Below are positions 1 to 8,695 of a stretch of 64,000 nt of DNA, in pieces. The notes under the pieces are model-generated. The model did no database searches. It worked only from the letters and a program-made list of their open reading frames with translations, and was not told the DNA's origin. Source of the stretch: JAIBCC01 sp963763855 (GTDB lineage Bacteria > Acidobacteriota > Blastocatellia > Pyrinomonadales > Pyrinomonadaceae); assembly GCA_963763855.1 (NCBI GenBank), contig CAVXPU010000005.1:2046001-2110000 (forward strand), read 5' to 3'. The position numbers were made by a program, and so were the translations under genes. Position 1 is the stretch's first letter, and each line of letters opens with the position of its first letter.

Positions 1-847
1 CGCCTTCAAGGTTTAATGAATTCAACGCACGTGCGTAGTCGTTAGCGTTAATATAACTTGCACCAATAATTTCAAATGGGCGGGTCGTTCCGCGACCTTC
101 TGAAACTTGGGTTCCTTCAAAATAGACTGTTCCGGGGAAAACAACGGCTGTATCGACTGTCGGCATATTCGGCGAAGGCATTACCCACGGACAATCCGTT
201 TCGTCAGCGTAATCCTCTCTCGTCCAATTATCCATTGTAATTACTTCCAGATCACATTTAAGCTCAAAATCTTCATTGAAAAGCCGTGCAAGCTCGCCAA
301 TCGTCATACCGTGACGCATCGGGATCGGATACATTCCAACAAAGCTTTCATGCCCGATTTCCAGTATATTTCCTTCAATATCATTACCATTTATCGGATT
401 CGGTCTATCCAAAACAAAAAACTTTTTACCATATTTCGCACAAGCCCGCATGGCGTTCGCCATTGTGTATATGAATGTATAAACGCGACAGCCAACATCT
501 TGTAGATCAAACACTAAGGCGTCAACATCTGAGAGCATACTTGAAGTTGGCTCACGCGTTTCACTATACAAAGAATAGATCGGCAATTCCGTCTCGGAGT
601 CCTTTCCGTGGGCAGTTTCGATCATATTATCCTGCAAATCGCCTCGAATCCCATGTTGCGGACCGAAAAGCGTGGTCAGATTTATATCGTCATGAGCGAA
701 AAATAGATCTGCAGCGTGTACAAAATCATGATTAACTGTTGCCTGATTGCAAATCAAACCGATCCGCATATTCCCAAAGTATTTCTTCGGATTCTCTAAA
801 GCCTTTTCCAAGCCTAGTTTAATGGGCTTTCGCTGAAGTTTTGCCAT
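1..847 (-). CDS. namZ: DUF1343/NamZ-type exo-beta-N-acetylmuramidase (partial, C-terminus beyond window)
   Basis: The reverse strand from ATG at 847 is open to the window edge (about 282 codons), so the 3' end is missing. The product matches the DUF1343 family, whose characterised member NamZ (B. subtilis YbbC) releases N-acetylmuramic acid from glycan ends. Family landmarks seen are GPQHG near residue 62, VFDLQDVGCRVYTF at about 112-125, an RPNP element and PSPNMP. No signal peptide precedes the domain, so a cytoplasmic product is possible in this form. It starts 8 bases after the stop of the upstream amidotransferase gene, which suggests co-transcription. The family is clear; the substrate is known only from homologues. 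Confidence 0.85.
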   Translation of the reverse strand, partial: MAKLQRKPIKLGLEKALENPKKYFGNMRIGLICNQATVNHDFVHAADLFFAHDDINLTTLFGPQHGIRGDLQDNMIETAHGKDSETELPIYSLYSETREPTSSMLSDVDALVFDLQDVGCRVYTFIYTMANAMRACAKYGKKFFVLDRPNPINGNDIEGNILEIGHESFVGMYPIPMRHGMTIGELARLFNEDFELKCDLEVITMDNWTREDYADETDCPWVMPSPNMPTVDTAVVFPGTVYFEGTQVSEGRGTTRPFEIIGASYINANDYARALNSLNLEG

Positions 848-855
848 AACTGTGT

Positions 856-1566
856 TTACTTGCATTTTTCAATAAATGTTTCAAAAATATTCCTGGATAA
901 ATCGTCAGTTTTCCAATTCAATTCCGGATGCCATTGCACTCCAACAATAAACCTATCGTCTCTGCTATCTTCGATGCATTCAATTACTTCATCCTTTGCC
1001 CAAGCAGTTGCCAGTAAATCTTTGCCGATCTTACCGACCGCTTGATGGTGATGTGAATTAACTCGAATCCCAGAAGTTATTTTTCCACCGAATAACTTGG
1101 ATTCTTCTGCAAAATCAAGAGAATGCGAATTTCTCTCGAGCGGAATGCCCTGTTCGTGTCTTATACACTTAGGCACTTGGCTTTCGATATCTTGAATCAA
1201 TGTTCCACCACGAAAAACGTTCAGAGCTTGCATACCGTAGCAGATTGCCAATAGCGGCAAATTAATCTTTTCGCCTTCCTCAAGTACCAAGGCATCAGTT
1301 TCATCCTTTTCAAAAATTGTCTTTTTCAAACGAGGATGAGGTTCTTCCCCGAAGCGAAATGGGTCAACATCAGTATCGCTTCCCGGCAACAAAATGCCGT
1401 CTAAACCACTCAAGCAGTCTGCAACGTATTCTCTGCTCGGAATCAACGAAAGATGCACCGGAATTGCTCCAAGTCCTTGTAAAGCCTCGCTATAATCGCG
1501 TCCTAAATAAAAGCGTCGGGTTTCAATTTCCAGACGCATTGTAATTCCGATTCTTGGCTTTTTCAT
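856..1566 (-). CDS. class I glutamine amidotransferase-like hydrolase (peptidase C26, PuuD-like)
   Basis: A protein of 236 residues if started at the ATG at 1566 (MKKPRIGITMR), which matches the family N-terminus. An upstream in-frame start at 1617 would add 17 residues without resemblance. The nucleophile elbow AICYGMQ places the catalytic Cys at about residue 109, and QWHPE near the C-terminus supplies the His/Glu pair. The family hydrolyses gamma-glutamyl amides such as gamma-glutamyl-GABA, but members vary in substrate. It lies directly upstream of the NamZ-like gene and divergently from hslV, with about 85 bases between them for both promoters. A role in peptidoglycan fragment recycling with the muramidase is possible but is inferred only from linkage. 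Confidence 0.8.
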   Translation of the reverse strand: MKKPRIGITMRLEIETRRFYLGRDYSEALQGLGAIPVHLSLIPSREYVADCLSGLDGILLPGSDTDVDPFRFGEEPHPRLKKTIFEKDETDALVLEEGEKINLPLLAICYGMQALNVFRGGTLIQDIESQVPKCIRHEQGIPLERNSHSLDFAEESKLFGGKITSGIRVNSHHHQAVGKIGKDLLATAWAKDEVIECIEDSRDDRFIVGVQWHPELNWKTDDLSRNIFETFIEKCK

Positions 1567-1650
1567 ATCCCGCTTATTAATGTTCAAACAAATCGGCTCG
1601 TCTGTCAATTTGAGCAAATCGTTCTAAACCTTTATCATTAAGTTTTTATT

Positions 1651-2193
1651 ATGAGCAAAAAGAAATTAATACGTTCGACGACGGTTTTACTCGTTCAGCG
1701 TGACGGAAAAACGGCTGTAGCCGGCGACGGACAGGTAACACTTGGTGAAACTGTAATTAAAGGAAACGCCAAAAAGGTCCGGCGAATCCATAACGACAAG
1801 ATTTTGGTCGGTTTCGCGGGTGCGACGGCTGATGCATTTTCCCTGTTAACTCGTTTTGAAGCAAAGCTTAATGAGTTTCAGGGACAATTAGAAAGAGCGG
1901 CGATTGAACTATCGAAAGATTGGCGAACTGACAAGATTTTGAGAAACTTGGAAGCACTTTTAATCGTTGCTGATGAAAAAACTGCGTTTCTAATTTCAGG
2001 TAGAGGCGATGTTATTGCATCGGACGATGGCTTGCTGGCGGTTGGTTCCGGTTCAAATTTCGCACTTGCGTCCGCTCGTGCCTTGCTCAAACACACGAAA
2101 CTTTCCGCACGCGAAATTGCCGAGGAATCGCTTAAAATCGCTGGTGAGATTTGTATCTACACCAATTCTAATTTGGTTATTGAAGAAATATAA
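1651..2193 (+). CDS. hslV: ATP-dependent protease proteolytic subunit HslV
   Basis: HslV forms a double hexameric proteolytic core that pairs with the HslU ATPase to degrade misfolded and regulatory proteins in the cytoplasm. The 180-residue product carries STTVLLVQ, where Thr10 aligns with the N-terminal catalytic Thr of the family. The nine residues before it are a short propeptide, longer than the single Met of E. coli. GDGQVTLG, KVRRI, GFAGATADAF and DWRTDK follow in the usual order, ending in EICIYTNSN. The stop codon TAA shares its last base with the ATG of hslU, so the two are translationally coupled. Confidence 0.96.
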   Translation: MSKKKLIRSTTVLLVQRDGKTAVAGDGQVTLGETVIKGNAKKVRRIHNDKILVGFAGATADAFSLLTRFEAKLNEFQGQLERAAIELSKDWRTDKILRNLEALLIVADEKTAFLISGRGDVIASDDGLLAVGSGSNFALASARALLKHTKLSAREIAEESLKIAGEICIYTNSNLVIEEI

Positions 2194-3581
2194 TGCCTAT
2201 TTATTTATCCGGAGAAACGGTAGAAAAACCGAAGCTTGACGATTTAACACCACGTCAAATCGTTGAAGAATTAGACAAATATGTTGTCGGGCAAAATGCT
2301 GCGAAAAAAGCAGTTGCGGTTGCTTTACGCAATCGAATTCGCCGGCAAAAGCTCCCGCCTGAGATTGCTCAAGACGTTTTGCCGAAGAATATTTTAATGA
2401 TCGGCTCGACCGGAGTTGGCAAAACGGAGATCGCCCGGCGACTGGCACGTTTGGCAAATTCGCCTTTCATTAAGATCGAAGCCTCAAAATTTACCGAAGT
2501 TGGCTATGTTGGGCGTGATGTGGAAAGCATGATTCGTGAGTTGACCGATGTAGCAATCGACATGACCAAGCAATCCGCCTTCGAAGATGTTCGCGGAAAG
2601 GCTGAAATCAACGTAGAAGAAAGCATTCTAGACATTTTACTGCCGCCTACTAATTCCTACGTTTCGGAAAATTACGAAGAAAATCAAGAGCCAAAAGTTA
2701 ATCGCACACGAGAAAAACTTCGAGAACAATTGCGAAATAGTGAACTGGATGATCGTCTGATTGAGATTGAAACGACTGATCGTTCGACTCCTATGGTCGA
2801 TATCATTGGCGGGCAAGGAATGGAGGAAATGGGCGTTAATTTCGGCGATATGTTGGGAAATATGTTTCCTAAAAAAAGTAAACGCCGGAAAGTAAAGATC
2901 GCCGAAGCCCGCGAATATATGCTCCGCGAAGAACAGGAAAATTTGGTGGATATGGATACGATCACCCGCATGGCAATTGATAAGGTCCAACAATCGGGTA
3001 TTATTTTCCTTGATGAGATCGACAAAATTGCGGGAAGGGAAAGCGGCTCGGGTAGTCCCGACGTCTCGCGTGAGGGCGTGCAGCGTGATCTTTTGCCAAT
3101 AGTTGAGGGAACGACCGTCAATACACGTTACGGAATGGTTTCTACCGAACATATCTTGTTTGTCGCGGCAGGTGCTTTTCACGTTTCAAAGCCCTCTGAT
3201 CTGATTCCGGAACTGCAAGGACGTTTCCCAATTAGAGTTGAACTTGAGAGCCTGACAATAGACGATCTTAAACGCATCTTAATCGAACCAAAGAATTCGC
3301 TTATTAAGCAATATCAGGCACTGCTTAATACCGAAGGAATCAATCTTGAATTTACCGAAGATGCGATTCAAACCCTTGCTGAGATGACTGCTGAAATCAA
3401 TCAAAACACAGAAAACATAGGGGCGAGACGCCTTCACACGCTTCTTGAAAAGCTGCTGGAGGAAATCTCTTTTCTTGGCAGCGAGCTTGAAAATAAACAT
3501 CAGATCATTGATTCGGCTTATGCAGTAGAGAGGCTTGGCGGACTCGTGAAAAATCAGGATTTAAGCCAATACGTTCTTTAG
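2193..3581 (+). CDS. hslU: ATP-dependent protease ATPase subunit HslU
   Basis: This AAA+ unfoldase feeds substrates to HslV. The 462 residues are of normal length. Walker A GSTGVGKT is at 71-78, the pore loop GYVG at 104-107 and Walker B IFLDEID around 271-277. The C-terminal part holds the sensor 2 arginine region (ENIGARRLHT) and ends in YVL, the tail that docks into HslV. The long family-specific I domain lies at about 110-230. The start overlaps the hslV stop by one base. Ten bases separate its stop from the next gene, so the transcript probably continues into the lipoprotein and the genes after it. Confidence 0.97.
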   Translation: MPIYLSGETVEKPKLDDLTPRQIVEELDKYVVGQNAAKKAVAVALRNRIRRQKLPPEIAQDVLPKNILMIGSTGVGKTEIARRLARLANSPFIKIEASKFTEVGYVGRDVESMIRELTDVAIDMTKQSAFEDVRGKAEINVEESILDILLPPTNSYVSENYEENQEPKVNRTREKLREQLRNSELDDRLIEIETTDRSTPMVDIIGGQGMEEMGVNFGDMLGNMFPKKSKRRKVKIAEAREYMLREEQENLVDMDTITRMAIDKVQQSGIIFLDEIDKIAGRESGSGSPDVSREGVQRDLLPIVEGTTVNTRYGMVSTEHILFVAAGAFHVSKPSDLIPELQGRFPIRVELESLTIDDLKRILIEPKNSLIKQYQALLNTEGINLEFTEDAIQTLAEMTAEINQNTENIGARRLHTLLEKLLEEISFLGSELENKHQIIDSAYAVERLGGLVKNQDLSQYVL

Positions 3582-3591
3582 CTTAATACAC

Positions 3592-4698
3592 ATGCTTAGA
3601 TTAAACTTAAACACAATGACTTTAAGCATCTTTAGAGTGAATAAAACAACATTAACGCTTATATCACTTGCTTTGCTTAGCCTTATGCTTTCGTGCGGAA
3701 AACGTAAGCCCCCGCAACCGCCGAGTGAACGCGTTGTTCAGAGAGTTCAGGTCTCAGGATTCCAAAGAGGCAATGAAATAAGGCTGGAATGGACATTGCC
3801 AAATCGCAATGCAGGAAAAGCAAGCGTTTTAAACATCAATCGAGTTGATGTTTATCGCTTAGCCGAACCGCTTAATTCGACACAATCATTAACTGAAGAA
3901 GAATTCGCTTCACGCTCGACTTTAATCACTTCTCTGCCAATCTCAGAGGATGATTTTGCGAAAAAGACTTTGAGCTATTTTGATAAACTCGATTTTGCCG
4001 GACAGAGTATCAGGCTTCGTTATGCAGTTCGGTTTGTTAATTCGTCCGGTTCAAAAGCGGCATTTTCAAATTTTCTGCTAATTGAGCCAACTGCCAAAAT
4101 TGCGAAGTCGCCTTCCCTTTCTACCGTCAGCATTACGCAGGATGAATTGATTGTCGCCTGGATCTCGCCGGAAGCAAACATCGACGACTCAAAACCCGCT
4201 AACATCATAGGCTACAATGTTTACAGAGCTTCAGTGTCTGACGCTACGGCTAGATTATTGAACCAGGCTCCTGTGACACAAACTGAATTCAAAGATTCAA
4301 ATTTTGAATTCGATACGAAGTATAAGTATTTCGTCCGCACTGTTTCGATTGGAAATGAGGCTGAGCCGATTGAAAGTCAGGAATCAAACATTATAGAAGT
4401 TACTCCGAAGGACAACTTTCCGCCGAGCCCTCCGACCGGCATTACTTTAGCAGCGTCGCCTACTACAATTTCGATATTTTTTGTCGCAAATCCTGAAAGA
4501 GACGTTGTTGGCTATAAAATATTTCGTTCAATTGATAAAGTATCGTGGGAAAGCTTAACGGATAAGTTATTGCAAACAAACACTTTCCAAGATACAAAAG
4601 TGGAAAGCGGAAAAACGTATTACTACTATCTTATTGCCGTAGATAAATATGGAAATGAAAGTGAGAAATCCGAAATTATTAGTGAGATCGTACCGTAG
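3592..4698 (+). CDS. lipoprotein with fibronectin type III-like repeats
   Basis: A 368-residue product with a hydrophobic N-terminal segment ending in a lipobox, LMLSC, with the lipidated Cys at about residue 35. Two FN3-like beta-sandwich units follow, at about 185-270 and 275-365. Each contains a VxGYxVYRS/YKIFRS-type strand and a YYYLIAVDKYGNES-type closing strand. FN3-like modules bind other proteins or glycans on the surface; no enzyme motif is seen. A second ATG at 3616 would shorten the leader without affecting the lipobox. It sits between hslU and the FAH-family gene with gaps of 10 and 6 bases, so it is probably in the same operon, though no functional link is evident. Confidence 0.75.
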   Translation: MLRLNLNTMTLSIFRVNKTTLTLISLALLSLMLSCGKRKPPQPPSERVVQRVQVSGFQRGNEIRLEWTLPNRNAGKASVLNINRVDVYRLAEPLNSTQSLTEEEFASRSTLITSLPISEDDFAKKTLSYFDKLDFAGQSIRLRYAVRFVNSSGSKAAFSNFLLIEPTAKIAKSPSLSTVSITQDELIVAWISPEANIDDSKPANIIGYNVYRASVSDATARLLNQAPVTQTEFKDSNFEFDTKYKYFVRTVSIGNEAEPIESQESNIIEVTPKDNFPPSPPTGITLAASPTTISIFFVANPERDVVGYKIFRSIDKVSWESLTDKLLQTNTFQDTKVESGKTYYYYLIAVDKYGNESEKSEIISEIVP

Positions 4699-4704
4699 AA
4701 TTAT

Positions 4705-5442
4705 ATGAAAATCTGTCGTTTTGAACATCAAGGTCAAGTTAAAACGGGCATTTTGGAACCTGAATATGAAAAAGTAATCTTGGATGACACCAAAGAAGTC
4801 GTTTCATTATCAGACGTAAAAATGCTTCTCCCGGTTGTGCCTACGAAGATTGTTTGCGTTGGGCGTAATTATGCCGAGCACGCAAAAGAATTGGGTAATG
4901 AAGTTCCAAAAGAACCTTTATTATTCTTGAAGGCTCCGAGTTCCCTTATTCTGCATGGCGAAATGATTGTCGTTCCGCCGCAATCAAATCAGGTAGAACA
5001 CGAAGGCGAGCTTGCCGTGGTGATCAAAAATACTTGCAAAAATCTTACTGGGAATGATAATCCATTTGATTATGTACTTGGCTTTACTTGCCTGAATGAC
5101 GTAACTGCCCGGGATATCCAGCGAAACGACGTTCAATTCACACGTGGGAAATCTTTCGATACGTTTTGTCCGGTTTTGAATTATCTTGAAACCGATCTAA
5201 AGGTTACGGATTTACGGGTAGTAACTCGTGTAAATGGTGTGGTTAAACAAGATGGACGAACTTCGCAGATGGTTTTTCCGGTCGATTTTTTGATCCGTTA
5301 TATATCAAACCAAATGACTCTGAATCCAGGCGACGTTATTGCAACAGGCACTCCATCGGGCGTCTCTAAAATGGTTGATGGCGATATTTGTGAAGTAGAA
5401 ATTGAAGGAATTGGCACTTTACGCAATCCGATTGGAAGCTAA
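4705..5442 (+). CDS. fumarylacetoacetate hydrolase family protein
   Basis: A 245-residue FAH-fold enzyme. Members hydrolyse or decarboxylate beta-diketo acids such as acylpyruvates and oxaloacetate, using a Mg or Mn ion. Sequence hallmarks are CVGRNYAEHAKELG at 51-64, the metal-binding EHEGEL (Glu100, Glu102), NDVTARD with Asp132, RGKSFDTFCPV and the C-terminal GDVIATGTPSGV. The short N-terminal extension and overall size match the acylpyruvase/oxaloacetate decarboxylase FAHD1-like branch rather than true fumarylacetoacetase. The exact substrate cannot be told from sequence. It is tightly packed between the lipoprotein gene and the zinc-ribbon protein gene. Confidence 0.87.
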   Translation: MKICRFEHQGQVKTGILEPEYEKVILDDTKEVVSLSDVKMLLPVVPTKIVCVGRNYAEHAKELGNEVPKEPLLFLKAPSSLILHGEMIVVPPQSNQVEHEGELAVVIKNTCKNLTGNDNPFDYVLGFTCLNDVTARDIQRNDVQFTRGKSFDTFCPVLNYLETDLKVTDLRVVTRVNGVVKQDGRTSQMVFPVDFLIRYISNQMTLNPGDVIATGTPSGVSKMVDGDICEVEIEGIGTLRNPIGS

Positions 5443-5444
5443 CA

Positions 5445-5942
5445 ATGAAATTATGCCCGAAATGTAATCGAAACTATTCTGATCCCAATTTGGAATTCTG
5501 CCTTGAAGACGGAACGAAATTGACTACCGGAACGGACGCGAAGATATCGGTGCAAACAAAGGTCTTACCGGCAACTGAGATCTTGCCGAACTTTAATCAG
5601 CAGATTCACAATAATTCCACAATCGAACAAGCAAAAACCACAAAAGTTCAGGAGTTAAAAGAAAAAGCAGTGGATCAAGGTTATAAGGTTTTGGAAATTT
5701 CTCCGATAGTCGCGGCATTGATTCACAATTATTGGCAATGGCTTTATGTCGATAAAAACGATTTCAGCACAATCGGTGATTTTTTACTTTCGGGTAACTT
5801 TATTCTTTGGCTGGTCTTGTTAATCATAGGTGTTGGACTGAGTCTATCGACTCTAAAATTCGGGCGAAATAAGGGCTTTGCGATTACAAGTTTGATAATT
5901 CTTGCGATAAATATCATTTTGTTCATCGTACCGCGAAGATAA
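5445..5942 (+). CDS. small membrane protein with N-terminal partial zinc ribbon
   Basis: The 165-residue product begins with CPKC (Cys4, Cys7) and a third Cys at 19 (FCLEDGTKL), the usual opening of acidobacterial zinc-ribbon proteins. A fourth Cys is missing, so metal binding is doubtful. A polar linker of about 100 residues follows, then two hydrophobic helices at about 122-140 and 146-162 with a basic end (VPRR). It starts 2 bases after the FAH-family stop. The function is unknown. The layout, cytoplasmic ribbon plus membrane anchor, suggests a regulatory or scaffold protein, but no family could be assigned. Confidence 0.6.
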   Translation: MKLCPKCNRNYSDPNLEFCLEDGTKLTTGTDAKISVQTKVLPATEILPNFNQQIHNNSTIEQAKTTKVQELKEKAVDQGYKVLEISPIVAALIHNYWQWLYVDKNDFSTIGDFLLSGNFILWLVLLIIGVGLSLSTLKFGRNKGFAITSLIILAINIILFIVPRR

Positions 5943-6018
5943 ATCGACTCAAATCGAATTGTGAAACTCATTTGGTTGAATTACAATTAAAACATTCTAA
6001 AACTTAACAACAAAAACT

Positions 6019-6666
6019 ATGAAATTCTTTATTGATACAGCAAATTTAGACGAAATCACACAAGCCAACGATATGGGTTTAATCGATGGCGTAACTACTA
6101 ATCCATCTTTGATCGCTCGCGAGGGCGACATTGATTTTAAAGAGCATATCGCAAAGATTTGCGAGTTAGTGAAAGGCGACGTTTCCGCTGAAGTAATCAG
6201 TTTGGATGCAGTGGGAATTTTGAAGGAGGGTCGTGAATTGGCGAAAATTGCCGATAATGTGGTGGTTAAATGCCCTTTAACGTTAGAAGGATTAAAGGCT
6301 ACGCGAACTTTCACCGCCGAAGGAATCAAGACCAACGTTACCCTTTGCTTTTCTGCCGCACAAGCGATTTTGGCAGCAAAAGCCGGTGCAACCTATGTAT
6401 CGCCTTTTATTGGCAGACTCGATGACATAGCACAAGATGGGATGCAATTGATTTCTGACATCGTTCAGATCTACGAAAACTACGACTACCAAACGCAAGT
6501 TTTGGCGGCTTCGATCAGACATCCGATGCATATCGTTGACGCCGCATTGGTCGGGGCTGACGTTTGCACCATTCCTTTCAAGACCCTTGGTCAGCTGGTT
6601 AAACATCCGCTCACCGATAAAGGATTGGAAGGCTTTTTGAGTGATTGGAAAAAGACTCAAGGATAG
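6019..6666 (+). CDS. fsa: fructose-6-phosphate aldolase / small transaldolase (MipB/TalC family)
   Basis: A 215-residue TIM-barrel aldolase, the usual size of the short transaldolase family. MKFFIDTANL and VTTNPSL open the barrel. The Schiff-base Lys is in VVVKCPLT (Lys84), corresponding to Lys85 of E. coli FsaA. GATYVSPFIGR and SIRHPMH follow. Members either transfer dihydroxyacetone units in the pentose phosphate pathway or cleave fructose 6-phosphate; the two activities cannot be separated with certainty here. It is 76 bases after the previous gene and is closed by a hairpin terminator at 6695. Confidence 0.9.
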   Translation: MKFFIDTANLDEITQANDMGLIDGVTTNPSLIAREGDIDFKEHIAKICELVKGDVSAEVISLDAVGILKEGRELAKIADNVVVKCPLTLEGLKATRTFTAEGIKTNVTLCFSAAQAILAAKAGATYVSPFIGRLDDIAQDGMQLISDIVQIYENYDYQTQVLAASIRHPMHIVDAALVGADVCTIPFKTLGQLVKHPLTDKGLEGFLSDWKKTQG

Positions 6667-6679
6667 GATTTATGACTGT

Positions 6680-7096
6680 TTAAAGCAGTTGATTAAGCGT
6701 GAAAGCCTTTAAGTTTTCACGCTTTTTCTTTTTAAAGATCGACTGTAAGTTTTTGTGATGCTCAGATACGGATGTTTCTGTATTCAAATTAACGTGGTAC
6801 TTAGTCCTAAAAACGTGATTCTCGCTATTTTCATGTATTAGATCTTCCGCTTTCGCCATTAAGCTATTCGCGATACCCGAATCAATTCCCTGTTTTGAAG
6901 CCAGTAGCTCATCGATTTCCGCCACCAAGATAGAAATTTCCCTGAGCCAGATAAATGCATCATCCTCAAAAAGCAACGTCAAGAGCTGGACATTAGTAAT
7001 GGGACCATTTGCCGATTCGTAATTTTCACGCTCTAAATTCATCAGCGTTTTATGCAGTCTTAACAATTCGTTTCTAACATCTTTCAGGTTTGTCAT
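6680..7096 (-). CDS. hypothetical helical protein
   Basis: A 138-residue product if started at the ATG at 7096 (MTNLKDVRNELL). An in-frame start 18 bases upstream would add a Cys-rich hexapeptide. The sequence is predicted almost wholly helical, with heptad-like leucine spacing in the first 40 residues and a basic C-terminus (KKKKRENLKAF). No family is recognised. The last 15 or so codons overlap the terminator of the convergent aldolase gene, so the basic tail may partly reflect that RNA structure. No convincing ribosome binding site is seen. It is a plausible but unproven gene. Confidence 0.5.
   Translation of the reverse strand: MTNLKDVRNELLRLHKTLMNLERENYESANGPITNVQLLTLLFEDDAFIWLREISILVAEIDELLASKQGIDSGIANSLMAKAEDLIHENSENHVFRTKYHVNLNTETSVSEHHKNLQSIFKKKKRENLKAFTLNQLL
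6695..6733 (+). terminator. intrinsic terminator after the aldolase gene
   Basis: Ten-base arms AAGCGTGAAA (6695-6704) and TTTCACGCTT (6715-6724) are followed by a T-rich run to about 6733. It lies inside the 3' end of the convergent ORF at 6680-7096, so the two genes overlap at their ends. Confidence 0.8.
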
Positions 7097-7181
7097 ACAA
7101 CAAATTTGCCACAAAATTTAGCAAAATCAAAATAAAGCAATTAAGTTTTAAGCTGATTAATTTAAGCCTGCCTGCAAATAC

Positions 7182-7216
7182 TTAGTTGGCTAATTGATTA
7201 TTATTTAGTAAGCTAA
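7182..7216 (+). promoter_or_regulatory. candidate paired MarR operator
   Basis: Two 12-base half-palindromic copies, TTAGTTGGCTAA (7182-7193) and TTAGTAAGCTAA (7205-7216), lie centre-to-centre 23 bases apart. They end 4 bases before the ATG of the MarR-type gene. MarR proteins typically bind such TTAG...CTAA dyads to repress themselves. Binding is inferred. Confidence 0.5.
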
Positions 7217-7220
7217 CCTT

Positions 7221-7649
7221 ATGCAAAGTAATTCCTTAACCTTTTTGTTTAATGTGTTTAGTTCGATATTCCGTGATGGTTTTGAAAAGCAAATGGTGGA
7301 AATAGGGCTTCATTCCGGACAGGTTTTCGTTCTAATTTCCCTTTGGGAAAAAGATGGGCAGAGCCAATCTGATTTGGTAAAAAGGCTGGGCGTTTCTCCA
7401 CCAACCATTTTCAATATGTTAAAAAGACTTTCAGAGAACGGCTTCGTTACAGTGCGAAAGGATGAGGATGATGCCAGGATCACCCGTGTATATCTTGAGC
7501 CAAAGGGGCGAGAAATTCGCACTTCAGTGGAGCAACAATGGCTAGATTTTGAAGAAAATACTTTTGCTGTTTTAACAGAGGCGGAAAAAATTATGTTTTC
7601 TGTATTGTTGGAAAAATTGGCTGCGAAATCTGAGGAGAAATCTGATTAA
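7221..7649 (+). CDS. MarR family transcriptional regulator
   Basis: The 142-residue product has the MarR winged-helix fold. A helical dimerisation segment at 1-40 is followed by the DNA-binding part QSDLVKRLGVSPPTIFNMLKRL at about 50-75 and the wing RKDEDDARITRVYLEPKG at about 80-100. C-terminal helices (EKIMFSVLLEKLA) complete the dimer interface. Members repress their own gene and neighbours until a phenolic ligand or oxidant releases them. A duplicated dyad lies immediately upstream, consistent with autorepression. The downstream UspA and DUF402 genes could be further targets, but the 91-base gap before uspA could hold a separate promoter. Confidence 0.9.
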   Translation: MQSNSLTFLFNVFSSIFRDGFEKQMVEIGLHSGQVFVLISLWEKDGQSQSDLVKRLGVSPPTIFNMLKRLSENGFVTVRKDEDDARITRVYLEPKGREIRTSVEQQWLDFEENTFAVLTEAEKIMFSVLLEKLAAKSEEKSD

Positions 7650-7740
7650 CACTACTAATTTGATTGCTCTATTTTTTTCAATCTTAAAAATTTTGAATTA
7701 CCTGATTTGAGGATTAATATGAAGTTATAGAGGTTTAATT

Positions 7741-8181
7741 ATGAAAATATTATTAGCAACAGACGGCTCAAAAGAGAGCGACGCGGCTTTAGAAATGTTG
7801 AAGAAATTCAGTTTTTCAAAAGATGGAGAAATCAGAATTATTTCAATTGTAGATATGGCAGTCCCGCTCGCACTAAATATTTACGAAGGATATTTTCCAA
7901 GCACCCTTGAAATTGAAAACACCGCTAAAGAGAACGCAAAGAAAATACTGGAAAATACCAAAGCTATTTTGACCGAGACATTTCCGGAAGTACCCATTAA
8001 TGTTGAGGTTTTACTCGGATCTCCGGAAAGCGGAATTGTTGAGAAAGCGGAAGAAATGAAGGCTGATCTTATTATAGTCGGCTCGCATGGCTACAGCCGT
8101 TGGGAAAGACTGCTGCTCGGCTCGGTTTCAGATTCGGTTGTTCATCATGCCCCTTGCTCCGTTTTGGTAGTCAGAAAATAG
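7741..8181 (+). CDS. universal stress protein, UspA family
   Basis: A single-domain UspA protein of 146 residues. MKILLATDGSKES forms the first strand and loop. The ATP-binding signature of the MJ0577-like branch is complete near the C-terminus: GSHG, nine residues, then GSVS (within VGSHGYSRWERLLLGSVSDS). The last strand is APCSVLVVRK. ATP-binding USPs are dimeric cytoplasmic proteins induced by stress or starvation. A purine-rich AGAGG precedes the ATG at a normal distance. It is followed 16 bases later by a DUF402 gene, so the two probably share a transcript. Confidence 0.92.
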   Translation: MKILLATDGSKESDAALEMLKKFSFSKDGEIRIISIVDMAVPLALNIYEGYFPSTLEIENTAKENAKKILENTKAILTETFPEVPINVEVLLGSPESGIVEKAEEMKADLIIVGSHGYSRWERLLLGSVSDSVVHHAPCSVLVVRK

Positions 8182-8197
8182 AAGTTTTAGCATATAA

Positions 8198-8695
8198 ATG
8201 GATAATTTGGTAAGCATAAATGCCCGTAAGTTCGACGGATCAATTCATCGAAGCTGGAACGCAAAATTAATAGAAGAGACTTCCCAGTATTGGCTTTTCG
8301 AAGGTATTTTTGCATCCGAAGTTCGACATTCAGAGCTTGGAGTTATTGAAAAGGGGACGATCAGCTACGAATACTATTTCAAGAATGCGTGGTTTAACGT
8401 TTTTCGATTTCATCAACCAACGGGGGAATTTCGTAACTTTTACTGTAATCTCAATCTTCCGCCAACTTTTGAAAACAATATTCTCGATTATATTGATTTA
8501 GATCTCGATATTTTGGTTGGCAAAGACTTTCAAATTCAACTCCTCGACGAAAATGAATTTAATATCAATTCAAAGAAATTTCTTTACAGTAATGAAATCA
8601 TCGAAAGCGTCGGAAACGCATTAAAAATAGTATTGAAATTAATAGAATCACGTGAGTTCCCTTTCAATACCGGAGATAACTATTTGTTCGATTAA
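8198..8695 (+). CDS. DUF402 domain protein
   Basis: A 165-residue product matching the DUF402 beta-barrel family. Signs are an opening KFDGSIHRSWNAKL, a WFNVFRFHQPTGEFRNFYCNL block, and the acidic YIDLDLDILV followed by LLDENEF, which in the family bind a divalent metal. Characterised members hydrolyse nucleoside tri- and diphosphates (NTdP of Staphylococcus) or have other phosphatase roles. The metal-binding Asp cluster appears intact, so an active enzyme is likely. It is the last gene of the uspA unit; no terminator hairpin is obvious after it. Confidence 0.75.
   Translation: MDNLVSINARKFDGSIHRSWNAKLIEETSQYWLFEGIFASEVRHSELGVIEKGTISYEYYFKNAWFNVFRFHQPTGEFRNFYCNLNLPPTFENNILDYIDLDLDILVGKDFQIQLLDENEFNINSKKFLYSNEIIESVGNALKIVLKLIESREFPFNTGDNYLFD

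Noticed and set aside
107..735. Three plus-strand ORFs at the left edge
   Set aside because: They lie antisense to the NamZ-like gene, whose reverse-strand translation shows clear family motifs, and resemble no protein.
2637..3182. Long reverse ORFs inside hslU
   Set aside because: They are shadows of the AAA+ coding frame with no ribosome site or family match.
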